In this document: piece by piece, positions 47,929 to 54,802 of the stretch
Layout: each line of letters starts with the position of its first letter
How positions within the stretch are numbered: the stretch's first letter is position 1
NCBI RefSeq assembly: GCF_023953935.1
Contig: NZ_JAMLIW010000006.1
Location: 18,501 to 82,500, forward strand
Length of the DNA: 64,000 nt
DNA from: Thermomonas sp.
Lineage (GTDB): Bacteria; Pseudomonadota; Gammaproteobacteria; Xanthomonadales; Xanthomonadaceae
Reading direction: 5' to 3'
Position numbers and translations under genes: made by a program
Notes under the pieces: model-generated
Database searches by the model: none
Seen by the model: only the letters and a program-made list of their open reading frames with translations
What the model was told of the DNA's origin: nothing

Positions 47929-48285
47929 TCAGAACTCGTCGCCGGTGAAGATTTTCCCGCCAAGATCCAGGGGCTTGTTGAACAGGCTGTCGAGCATGTC
48001 GCCTGCGCCCGGCTCATCCAGCCATTGCAGGCGTTCGTCGTATTTGCGACGCAACTGCTCTACCACGGCGCGATCTTTTTCCCCCGCATCGATCAGCAGC
48101 TGCAGGATGCGGTTGTATTCCTCCACCGGCAGGATCACCGCTTCGGGCTGCTTGTGGTTGGTCACCAGCACCTTGCCGTTCTTGGCCACCAGCTTCATCA
48201 CCCCGCGCCAGCCCAGCTTTTTCACGTCGGAGGCGGGGGTCTGGGGCAGGGCGCTCGCGGGTTTCGGGGTGGTGGCAGCGTTCAT
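47929..48285 (-). CDS. Phd/YefM-like antitoxin partner of the zeta-like kinase
   Basis: The 118-residue protein begins with a low-complexity stretch (MNAATTPKPASALPQTPAS), then a Phd-type DNA-binding domain region with LVAKNGKVLVTNHKQPEAVILPVEEYNRI (ends LVAKNGK and EEYNRI), and a helical C-terminal half that would wrap the toxin. The upstream position in the operon, the 3-base gap to the kinase gene and the palindromic promoter region all fit a type II antitoxin. ATG 48285 is preceded by GGAG. Confidence 0.75.
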   Translation of the reverse strand: MNAATTPKPASALPQTPASDVKKLGWRGVMKLVAKNGKVLVTNHKQPEAVILPVEEYNRILQLLIDAGEKDRAVVEQLRRKYDERLQWLDEPGAGDMLDSLFNKPLDLGGKIFTGDEF

Positions 48286-48312
48286 GGCCGATCTCCAGCA
48301 GAAGATGAGGCC

Positions 48313-48318
48313 AATATA
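48313..48318 (-). promoter_or_regulatory. TATATT -10 box of the toxin-antitoxin operon
   Basis: On the reverse strand TATATT lies 27 bases before the antitoxin ATG. It is one of the few AT-rich promoter-like patches in the window. The -35 region is poor, and an inverted repeat lies directly upstream. Confidence 0.5.
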
Positions 48319-48322
48319 CCCT

Positions 48323-48361
48323 TTTTGGGGAAAACAGGCTGAATAGGTAAAATTCCCAAAA
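48323..48361. promoter_or_regulatory. Candidate autoregulatory operator of the TA operon
   Basis: TTTTGGGGAA (48323-48332) and TTCCCAAAA (48353-48361) form an inverted repeat with a one-base bulge and a 20-base centre just upstream of the TATATT box. Antitoxins of the Phd/YefM type bind palindromes at this position. Confidence 0.4.
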
Positions 48362-48370
48362 TAGCCAGAA

Positions 48371-49129
48371 TCAGCCGTCGCGATGCACCTGAAACCCCGC
48401 GAACGACTGCGAGGTCGGCATCAGTTCGATGCGGTTGATGGTCAGGTGCGGCGGCAGGGTGGCCACCCAGAAGATCGTGTCGGCGATGTCCTCGGCGGTC
48501 ATCGGGTGGGCGCCGGCGTAGAGCTTGTCGGAGGCGGTCTGGTCGCCGTGGGTGCGGACCACGGTGAACTCGGTTTCGGCCATGCCCGGCTCGATCGCCG
48601 TCACCCGCACGCCGGTACCGTGCAGGTCGGCGCGCAGGTTCAGCGAGAACTGGCTGACGAAGGCCTTGCTGCCGGCGTAGACGTTGCCGCCGGTGTAGGG
48701 GTAGATCGCCGCGGTGGAGCTGATGTTGATGAGCGCGCCTTTGCGTGCGATCAGCGTCGGCAGCAGGGCGTGGGTCAGCGTCACCAGCGCCGTCACGTTG
48801 GTGTCGATCATGGTTTTCCAGTCCGACAGCAGCGCGTCCTGCGCCGGCTTCGTCCCCTGCGCCAGACCGGCGTTGTTGACCAGCAGGTCGATGCCGCGGA
48901 AGCGTTCCGGCAGCGCGGCCAGCGCGGCGCGCATCGCGGCTTCGTCGCGGATGTCGAAACAGGCGGTGTGCAGGGCGTCACCGAGTTCGGCGCGCAGGGC
49001 GTCCAGCCGCTCGGCGCGGCGACCGGCGGCGATGACCTGCCAGCCGTTGTCGATGAATTTGCGCGCTGCGGCGCGGCCGAAGCCGGCGGTGGCGCCGGTG
49101 ATGAGGGCGGTGCGGGGAGATGTCGTCAT
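48371..49129 (-). CDS. ydfG: NADP-dependent 3-hydroxy acid dehydrogenase YdfG
   Basis: This 252-residue SDR has the cofactor loop ITGATAGFGRAAAR (residues 10-23), NNAGLAQG, ISSTAAIYPY with the catalytic Ser, YAGSKAF with Tyr and Lys, and the YdfG-specific C-terminal half (EPGMAETEFTVVR, then INRIELMPTSQSFAGFQVHR). YdfG oxidises 3-hydroxy acids such as serine or malonic semialdehyde relatives with NADP. Length is that of E. coli YdfG (248). The ICMT-like gene begins 20 bases away on the same strand. Confidence 0.92.
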   Translation of the reverse strand: MTTSPRTALITGATAGFGRAAARKFIDNGWQVIAAGRRAERLDALRAELGDALHTACFDIRDEAAMRAALAALPERFRGIDLLVNNAGLAQGTKPAQDALLSDWKTMIDTNVTALVTLTHALLPTLIARKGALINISSTAAIYPYTGGNVYAGSKAFVSQFSLNLRADLHGTGVRVTAIEPGMAETEFTVVRTHGDQTASDKLYAGAHPMTAEDIADTIFWVATLPPHLTINRIELMPTSQSFAGFQVHRDG

Positions 49130-49149
49130 CCCCGCATTCTACGACGGCG

Positions 49150-49719
49150 CTACCACAGGCCGGGCAGCAGGCGGGCGGTGTGGCGGGCGTGGTCCGGCCA
49201 GGTCTCGGGGAATGCCTGCGCCAGCGCGCGCTCTTCGATGCGGATGCGGTGCAGGAAGACGGCGAGAACGGGAAAGAAGATCAGTCCCATCGACACGAAG
49301 TCCCCTTGGCACAGGCCCAGGCCGAAAAAGCTGGTCAGCGCGCCGGTGTAGGACGGGTGCCGCAGCCAGTGGTAAGGGCCGGTGCGAACGATGTGCTGGT
49401 CGCCGCCGGTGGCGACATCGACGGTGAAAAAGCGCCCCAGCACGCGGATCGACCACCAGCGCAGCAGCAGCCCCAGCGCAATCAAGCCCATGCCGGCAAA
49501 GAACGCCGGGTGGCGCGTTGATTCCGGAAATGGCAGCAGGTGCAGGTAGGAGAAAAAAACGCCGGCGAAGATACTGACGAAGATGACCCACCACAGCCGC
49601 TTCAGGCTGCCCTGGTCCTGGCGATTGCTGTCGGCGTTGGCGCGGCGGCGCAGGCTGAGCCAGATTTCGCTGCCAACCCAGAGGACGATCAGGCTGTAAT
49701 AACCGATGGTCAGGAACAT
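49150..49719 (-). CDS. Isoprenylcysteine carboxyl methyltransferase (ICMT)-like membrane protein
   Basis: The 189-residue protein has four or five membrane helices and the ICMT/PEMT signature HIVRTGPYHWLRHPSYTGAL near residues 111-130, a likely S-adenosylmethionine-binding region, with RIRIEERALAQAFPE near the end. Bacterial members methylate unknown lipids or proteins. The frame is open to a TTG at 49785, which would add 22 residues, but ATG 49719 begins exactly at the first membrane helix and was chosen. Confidence 0.85.
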   Translation of the reverse strand: MFLTIGYYSLIVLWVGSEIWLSLRRRANADSNRQDQGSLKRLWWVIFVSIFAGVFFSYLHLLPFPESTRHPAFFAGMGLIALGLLLRWWSIRVLGRFFTVDVATGGDQHIVRTGPYHWLRHPSYTGALTSFFGLGLCQGDFVSMGLIFFPVLAVFLHRIRIEERALAQAFPETWPDHARHTARLLPGLW

Positions 49720-49821
49720 GGCACGCGTCCAGACGGAAAGTTCAGGCGCAGGTTGGCCCCGCGCCCATCGCCGCAACAGTGACAACCATCATGCGCAGCG
49801 CATGCGGTTCCGTCGCCGCGC

Positions 49822-50547
49822 TCACTTCGCCTTGATTGCCATCGCCGGCAGCCCGCCGCCGGCCAGCTTGGCCTTGGCGTCGGCCAGTTCCGAAGCGGTG
49901 CCGTAGGGCCCCATCCGCACGCGATAGACGGTCTTGTCGCCCACCTGCGCCGATTCCACCCGTGCGCTCAGGCCCAGCAGTGCGATCTTGGCCTTGACCG
50001 CCTCGGCGTCGCCGGAAGCGCCGAAGGCGCCGGCTTGCAGGAGGTAGCGGGCGGCCCCGGGGGCGGTCTCGTTGGGGGCGGCCGTGGCCGTCGGCGCGGT
50101 GGCGCTGGTCGGCTCGCCAATCGGCGCGGGCAGGGTGCCGTCCGGTTCAGCCGCAGCCGTGGCGTCGAGTTGGGCCTGTCTTGCGCGCGCCTCGGCCTCG
50201 GCCTTGGCGCTGGCGGCCAGTTCGGCATCGGTCATCTGCACGCCCTCGCCGGGGAGCAGGGTGTAGAAGTCGTAGCGCGGCTTGGGCGGTTCGGCGTTGG
50301 TCGGCCTGGGCGTCTCGGTGGCGACGTCGGGCGCGATGGTGTCGCCCTGCGCTGCCATCGGCTGGGCGTCCGGGTTGGGTGTGGGGCCCACCCGCAGGAA
50401 GCCATCGCCGGCGCCGGGCTTGAGCAGGCGCGGCACCAGCAGCACGGCCGCCAGCGTCAGCGCCACCCCGATCACCAGCCAGGCCCAGCCGGGCAGGCGG
50501 CCCGAAGAATTGCGTCGTGCCTGCGATTTACCGCGACGTGCTGCCAT
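49822..50547 (-). CDS. SPOR domain protein (FtsN-like)
   Basis: The 241-residue protein has a short basic cytoplasmic N-terminus, one membrane helix (WAWLVIGVALTLAAVLLVP, residues 21-39), a long Pro/Ala-rich periplasmic linker and a C-terminal SPOR domain (residues about 165-240, with YLLQAGAFGASGDAEAVKAK and YRVRMGPYGTASELADAKAK). SPOR domains bind denuded septal peptidoglycan, so it is a candidate division protein like FtsN. ATG 50547 shares one base with the argS stop; GTG 50550 is an alternative. The argS-SPOR order is common in this group. Confidence 0.9.
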   Translation of the reverse strand: MAARRGKSQARRNSSGRLPGWAWLVIGVALTLAAVLLVPRLLKPGAGDGFLRVGPTPNPDAQPMAAQGDTIAPDVATETPRPTNAEPPKPRYDFYTLLPGEGVQMTDAELAASAKAEAEARARQAQLDATAAAEPDGTLPAPIGEPTSATAPTATAAPNETAPGAARYLLQAGAFGASGDAEAVKAKIALLGLSARVESAQVGDKTVYRVRMGPYGTASELADAKAKLAGGGLPAMAIKAK

Positions 50548-52247
50548 CACATGCTCTCCGGTGCGCCCACGCCCAGCAGGTCCAGGCCGTTGGCCAGCAC
50601 CTGTCGTACCGCCAACGCCAGGGTCAGGCGCGCGTCGCGCAGCGTGGCTTGATCCACCAGCACCGGGCTGGCGTGATACCAGGTGTGGAAGGCGTTGGCG
50701 AGTTCACGCAGATATTGGGCGAGCAGATGCGGCTCCAGCGTGCTGCCCGCGGCTTCCACCACTTCCGGATAGCGCGACAGTTCGCGCATCAGCTCCTGCG
50801 CGGGGGCGTCGTCCAGCAGGTGCAGCTGCGCCGCGCCGTTTTCGGCATCGAAAACGAATCCCTTCTCGCCACACTGGCGCAGCAGGCTGCACACACGAGC
50901 GTGCGCGTACTGCACGTAGAACACGGGGTTATCGTTGCTCTGCGAACGTGCCAGATCGATGTCGAAGGTGAGCTGAGAATCCGGCTTGCGCGCGATCAGG
51001 AACCAGCGGGTGGCATCGCGCCCGGCTTCGTCGATCAGATCGCGCAGGGTCAGGTAGCTGCCGGCGCGCTTGGACAGCTTCACCTCTTCGCCGCCACGCA
51101 TCACCGTCACCATCTGGTGCAGCACGTAATCGGGATAACCGGCGGGGATGCCGCAGTCGAGCGCCTGGAGGCCGGCTTTCACCCGCGCCAGCGAGCCGTG
51201 GTGGTCGGCGCCCAGCTCGGTGACGGCGCGCTGGTAGCCGCGCTGCCATTTGCTCAGGTGATAGGCCACGTCCGGCACGAAATAGGTGTAGCTGCCGTCG
51301 GACTTGCGCATCACCCGATCCTTGTCGTCACCGAAATCGGTCGTGCGCAGCCACAGCGCGCCGCCGTCCTCGTAGGTATGGCCCTTGGCGATGAGCGCAT
51401 TGACGGTTTCTTCCACCTTGCCGTCGGCATACAGGGAGGATTCAAGAAAATAACGGTCGAAGCGGACGCCGAACGCGCTCAGGTCGTCATTCTGCTCGCG
51501 GCGCAGGCAGGCGACGGCGAACTTGCGGATGGCGTCGAGGTCGTCGGGGTCGGGTTTGCCGGTGACGACGTGACCTTCGACTTCGACCGAATCCCCGCGC
51601 AGGTAGGCGGTGGCCACGTCCATGATGTAGTCGCCGTTGTAGGCCTCCGCCGGCCAGTCGGCGTCGCCCGGCTTGAAGCCCTTGGCGCGCGCCTGCGTCG
51701 AACGCGCGAGGTTCTCGATCTGCACGCCGGCGTCGTTGTAGTAGTACTCGCGCTGCACGTTCCAGCCGTTGGCGGCCAGCACCCGCGCGATGCAGTCGCC
51801 GATTGCGCCGGCGCGGCCGTGGCCGACGTGCAGTGGGCCGGTGGGATTGGCGGACACGTATTCGACGCCGACGGTCTTGCCGCCGCCGCTGGCGTTGCGG
51901 CCGAAGGCGGCGCCGGCATCCAGCACCTCGCGCACCTGCTGCTGCCAGGCGGCCGGGGTGAGGTGGAAGTTGATGAAGCCGGGGCCGGCGATTTCGACGC
52001 GGTCGATGGCTTCGGAGGCTGGCAGCGCGGCAACCAGCTGCTGCGCCAGCGCGCGCGGATTGGTCCGGGCCGGTTTGGCAAGCAGCATGGCGACGTTGCT
52101 GGAAAAGTCGCCGTGCGCGCGTTCCTTCGGGCGTTCGATCACGAAGTCCGGCGTCGGGCAATCGGCAGGCAGGGCGCCCGCGGCGCGCAGGGCGGTCAGG
52201 CCCTGTTCGATCAGATCGGCGATCAGGGCGCGGAGCTGGGCTTTCAC
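50547..52247 (-). CDS. argS: Arginyl-tRNA synthetase
   Basis: ArgS charges tRNA-Arg. The 566-residue class I synthetase has the N-terminal additional domain ([19 protein letters not shown]), the HIGH-type sequence [26 protein letters not shown] in the KMSKS position, and the helical anticodon domain ([26 protein letters not shown]). GTG 52247 gives MKAQLRALI, the usual N-terminus in xanthomonads; ATG 52283 would lie inside the TACAAT box at 52282-52287. The stop overlaps the SPOR gene. Confidence 0.95.
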   Translation of the reverse strand: MKAQLRALIADLIEQGLTALRAAGALPADCPTPDFVIERPKERAHGDFSSNVAMLLAKPARTNPRALAQQLVAALPASEAIDRVEIAGPGFINFHLTPAAWQQQVREVLDAGAAFGRNASGGGKTVGVEYVSANPTGPLHVGHGRAGAIGDCIARVLAANGWNVQREYYYNDAGVQIENLARSTQARAKGFKPGDADWPAEAYNGDYIMDVATAYLRGDSVEVEGHVVTGKPDPDDLDAIRKFAVACLRREQNDDLSAFGVRFDRYFLESSLYADGKVEETVNALIAKGHTYEDGGALWLRTTDFGDDKDRVMRKSDGSYTYFVPDVAYHLSKWQRGYQRAVTELGADHHGSLARVKAGLQALDCGIPAGYPDYVLHQMVTVMRGGEEVKLSKRAGSYLTLRDLIDEAGRDATRWFLIARKPDSQLTFDIDLARSQSNDNPVFYVQYAHARVCSLLRQCGEKGFVFDAENGAAQLHLLDDAPAQELMRELSRYPEVVEAAGSTLEPHLLAQYLRELANAFHTWYHASPVLVDQATLRDARLTLALAVRQVLANGLDLLGVGAPESM

Positions 52248-52281
52248 GGTGGGGAAGGTTGCGACGTTGATACGACCTGCC

Positions 52282-52287
52282 ATTGTA
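52282..52287 (-). promoter_or_regulatory. TACAAT -10 box before argS
   Basis: On the reverse strand TACAAT lies 34 bases upstream of the GTG start. It overlaps the ATG at 52283, which argues that this ATG is not the real start. Confidence 0.45.
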
Positions 52288-52338
52288 CGCGAGGACGGGC
52301 ATGGGCTTGCCGACAGACCGCTTGCCAACTTGCCGCCG

Positions 52339-53013
52339 CTACACCATCCCCAGCTCCGCCATCGAGGTGGGTGGGCCGTCGCCGATCACGAAGTGATCGA
52401 GCAGGCGGATATCGACCAGCGCCAGCGCCTGCTTGATGCGCATCGTCACGGCGCGGTCAGCGGCGCTGGGCTCGGGGTTCCCGCTGGGGTGGTTGTGGCC
52501 GATGATCGCCGAGGCGGCCCCAAAGGCCAGTGCGCGCTGGACGATGATGCGCGGATGGACCTCGGCGCCATCGATGCCGCCGCGGAACAGCTCCTCGAAG
52601 CCCAGCGCACGGTGGCGGGTGTCCAGGTACAGCACCGCAAACACCTCGTGCCCCAGCCCGCGCAGGCGCTGGGCGAAATAGCGCCCGGCCGCATGCGGGT
52701 CGCCGAGCGCCGCGCCGCGTTCAAGCTGGGCGGCCAGATGGCGCCGCCCCAGTTCCAGCGCAGCGGTCAGCAGGCAGGCGCGGGCCGGGCCGAGCCCGCG
52801 GTGCCGGGTCATGGCCTTGGCGTCCAGATCCAGCAAAGGCCGCAGTCCACCGGCGTTGGCGATCAGCGTGCGTGCGGCAGTCACCGCATCCTGTCCGCGG
52901 GTGCCGGAGCCCAGGAACAGCGCCAGCAGCTCGGCGTCGGACAGGCTGCCGGGCCCGCGGGCCAGCAGTTTTTCGCGGGGGCGTTCGGATTCGGGCCAGT
53001 CACGGATATGCAT
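52339..53013 (-). CDS. radC: RadC/YsxE-type JAMM protein (UPF0758)
   Basis: The 224-residue protein has an N-terminal helix-hairpin-helix region ([14 protein letters not shown]) and the JAMM/MPN+ metalloprotease motif [17 protein letters not shown] near residues 175-191, with Glu earlier in [11 protein letters not shown]. Despite its name it is not essential for recombination repair; its biochemical role is unsettled. ATG 53013 fits the usual start ([15 protein letters not shown]). It is divergent from coaC with 96 bases between. Confidence 0.92.
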   Translation of the reverse strand: MHIRDWPESERPREKLLARGPGSLSDAELLALFLGSGTRGQDAVTAARTLIANAGGLRPLLDLDAKAMTRHRGLGPARACLLTAALELGRRHLAAQLERGAALGDPHAAGRYFAQRLRGLGHEVFAVLYLDTRHRALGFEELFRGGIDGAEVHPRIIVQRALAFGAASAIIGHNHPSGNPEPSAADRAVTMRIKQALALVDIRLLDHFVIGDGPPTSMAELGMV

Positions 53014-53071
53014 ATGCCAATCGTGAACAAGCCACGTCGAAACGGACAGCGGCGTTTGCCCCGGCATCGGG

Positions 53072-53077
53072 TAAGCT
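53072..53077 (+). promoter_or_regulatory. Possible -10 box of the coaC-coaB-dut-algC operon
   Basis: TAAGCT lies 32 bases before the coaC ATG and matches the -10 consensus at four of six positions. No -35 is evident. Confidence 0.25.
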
Positions 53078-53109
53078 GATGCGCTGGAAAGAGGTCAGGG
53101 AATGGCCCG

Positions 53110-53667
53110 ATGCAGGTTCCGCGTTTTCCCAACGACGACTACCGCGTGCTGCTGTGCGTAGGCGGCGGGATCGCCGCGTACAAATCGGCCGAATTGGTGC
53201 GTCGGCTGCGCACGGCCGGTGCCGCGGTGCAGGTGGCGATGACCGACAACGCGCAGCGCTTCGTCGGCGCGCAGACCTTCCAGGCGCTGTCGCACCGGTC
53301 GGTGCGCACCAGTCTGTGGGACGCGCAGGCCGAAGCCGGCATGGGCCACCTCGAACTGGCAGCGTGGGCGCAGCAGGTGGTGGTGGCCCCGGCAACGGCC
53401 AACCTGCTGGCGAAGTTGGCGCATGGGCTGGCCGATGATCTGGTTTCCACTCTGTGTCTGGCCACCGAGGCGCCGATTGCGGTGGCTCCGGCGATGAACC
53501 ATCGGATGTGGCGGCACCCGGCCACCCAGGCCAATGTCGCCCTGCTGCTGGCGCGCGGCGTGCGCCTGATCGGGCCGGACGATGGCCCGCTGGCCGAAGG
53601 CGAATCCGGGCCGGGGCGCATGGCCGAACCTGCGGCGATCGTGGCCGCGCTGGAGGCGTGCGCATGA
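53110..53667 (+). CDS. coaC: Phosphopantothenoylcysteine decarboxylase CoaC (separate ORF)
   Basis: CoaC decarboxylates 4'-phosphopantothenoylcysteine with FMN in coenzyme A synthesis. The 185-residue protein has the flavin-binding VGGGIAAYKSAELVRRL (residues 17-33), the active His in GHLELAAWAQ, ATANLLAKLAHGLADDLVS and the PAMNHRMW motif. In most bacteria it is the N-terminal half of a fused CoaBC; here it ends in a stop at 53667 and CoaB follows in another frame with an ATGA overlap. Size fits a stand-alone CoaC domain. Confidence 0.88.
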   Translation: MQVPRFPNDDYRVLLCVGGGIAAYKSAELVRRLRTAGAAVQVAMTDNAQRFVGAQTFQALSHRSVRTSLWDAQAEAGMGHLELAAWAQQVVVAPATANLLAKLAHGLADDLVSTLCLATEAPIAVAPAMNHRMWRHPATQANVALLLARGVRLIGPDDGPLAEGESGPGRMAEPAAIVAALEACA

Positions 53668-54332
53668 GCGGGCCTTTTGACGGCATGCGGATCGTGGTCA
53701 GCGCGGGGCCGACCTTCGAGGATATCGATCCGGCGCGCTTCCTCGGCAACAGAAGCAGCGGCAAGATGGGCTTTGCCATTGCCGCGGTGGCCGCGCAGCG
53801 CGGCGCCGAGGTGGTGCTGGTGGCCGGCCCCGTGCATTTGCCGACGCCGGAGGACGTGCGCCGGGTGGATGTGCGCAGCGCGGCGCAGATGCACCGGGCG
53901 GTGCTGGACGCGCTGCCGTGCGACATCTACATCGGCGCGGCGGCGGTGGCGGATTTCACCCCGCGCGCACCGCTGCACCGCAAGCTCAAGAAACAGCCCG
54001 GGCAGGACGTGCTGGTGCTGGAACTGGTCAAGACCCGTGACATCCTGGCCGAGGTGGCCGCGCACCCGCAGCGACCGGCGCGGGTGATCGGGTTTGCGGC
54101 GGAGACCAACGATGTCGCCGCCTACGCGCGCAGCAAGCTCGAGCGCAAAGGGCTGGATCTGATCTGCGCCAACCAGGTGGGTCTGCCGGGCTGCGGTTTC
54201 GAAAGCGACGACAACGCGCTGCTGGTGATCGATGCCAACGGCGAGCGCCCGCTGGGGCCGGCGCCGAAGCCTGTGCTAGCGGCCCAGCTGCTGGACTTGA
54301 TCGACGCCCACCTGCACGGTGGCAAGCCGTGA
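53664..54332 (+). CDS. coaB: Phosphopantothenate-cysteine ligase CoaB (separate ORF)
   Basis: CoaB joins phosphopantothenate and cysteine using CTP. The 222-residue protein shows [32 protein letters not shown] (residues 28-39), [12 protein letters not shown], the Lys-rich loop RKLKKQPG and LICANQV, all of the C-terminal CoaBC half. It starts with its own ATG, which overlaps the coaC TGA, with GGAG 8 bases upstream. The overlap and site suggest a genuine split rather than a sequencing frameshift, though either is possible. The next gene dut overlaps by 4 bases. Confidence 0.88.
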   Translation: MSGPFDGMRIVVSAGPTFEDIDPARFLGNRSSGKMGFAIAAVAAQRGAEVVLVAGPVHLPTPEDVRRVDVRSAAQMHRAVLDALPCDIYIGAAAVADFTPRAPLHRKLKKQPGQDVLVLELVKTRDILAEVAAHPQRPARVIGFAAETNDVAAYARSKLERKGLDLICANQVGLPGCGFESDDNALLVIDANGERPLGPAPKPVLAAQLLDLIDAHLHGGKP

Positions 54333-54790
54333 CTCGGCACCTGCTGCAAGTCCGGGTGCTCGATGCGCGTATCGGCAGCGAATGGCCGCTGCCCGCGCAT
54401 GCCACCGAGCACAGCGCCGGGATGGATGTGCGCGCGGCGCTGGAGGCGCCGCTGGAGCTGGCGCCCGGCGCGACTGCGCTGGTCCCGTCGGGGCTCGCCA
54501 TCCACATCGGCGATCCCGGCCTGTGCGCGGTATTGCTGCCGCGTTCGGGGCTGGGCCACAAGCACGGCATCGTGCTGGGCAACGGCACCGGGCTGATCGA
54601 TGCCGATTATCAGGGCCCGCTGATGGTCAGCCTCTGGAATCGCGGAGCGGAGGCGTTCACCATCCAACCCGGGGATCGGATCGCGCAGCTGGTGCTGCTG
54701 CCGGTGGTCCGGGCTGACCTGCGGGTGGTGGAGGCGTTCGAGGAAACCGCGCGCGGACAGGGCGGCTTCGGCCATACTGGGGTGCGCTGA
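54329..54790 (+). CDS. dut: Deoxyuridine 5'-triphosphate nucleotidohydrolase (dUTPase)
   Basis: Dut hydrolyses dUTP to dUMP and pyrophosphate, keeping uracil out of DNA and feeding dTMP synthesis. The 153-residue trimeric enzyme has motif 1 SAGMDVRAA, motif 2 LLPRSGLG, motif 3 [17 protein letters not shown] with catalytic Asp, motif 4 [14 protein letters not shown] and the C-terminal motif 5 [13 protein letters not shown] 54329 overlaps the coaB stop as GTGA. The dut-algC pairing downstream of coaBC is common in pseudomonads and xanthomonads. Confidence 0.97.
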   Translation: MTRHLLQVRVLDARIGSEWPLPAHATEHSAGMDVRAALEAPLELAPGATALVPSGLAIHIGDPGLCAVLLPRSGLGHKHGIVLGNGTGLIDADYQGPLMVSLWNRGAEAFTIQPGDRIAQLVLLPVVRADLRVVEAFEETARGQGGFGHTGVR

Positions 54791-54802
54791 CGGGGGGTGT
54801 CC

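Noticed and set aside
53110-54332. coaBC as a frameshifted pseudogene
   Set aside because: Both halves are intact, and the second has its own ATG and Shine-Dalgarno site with an ATGA overlap, so separate functional genes are more likely.
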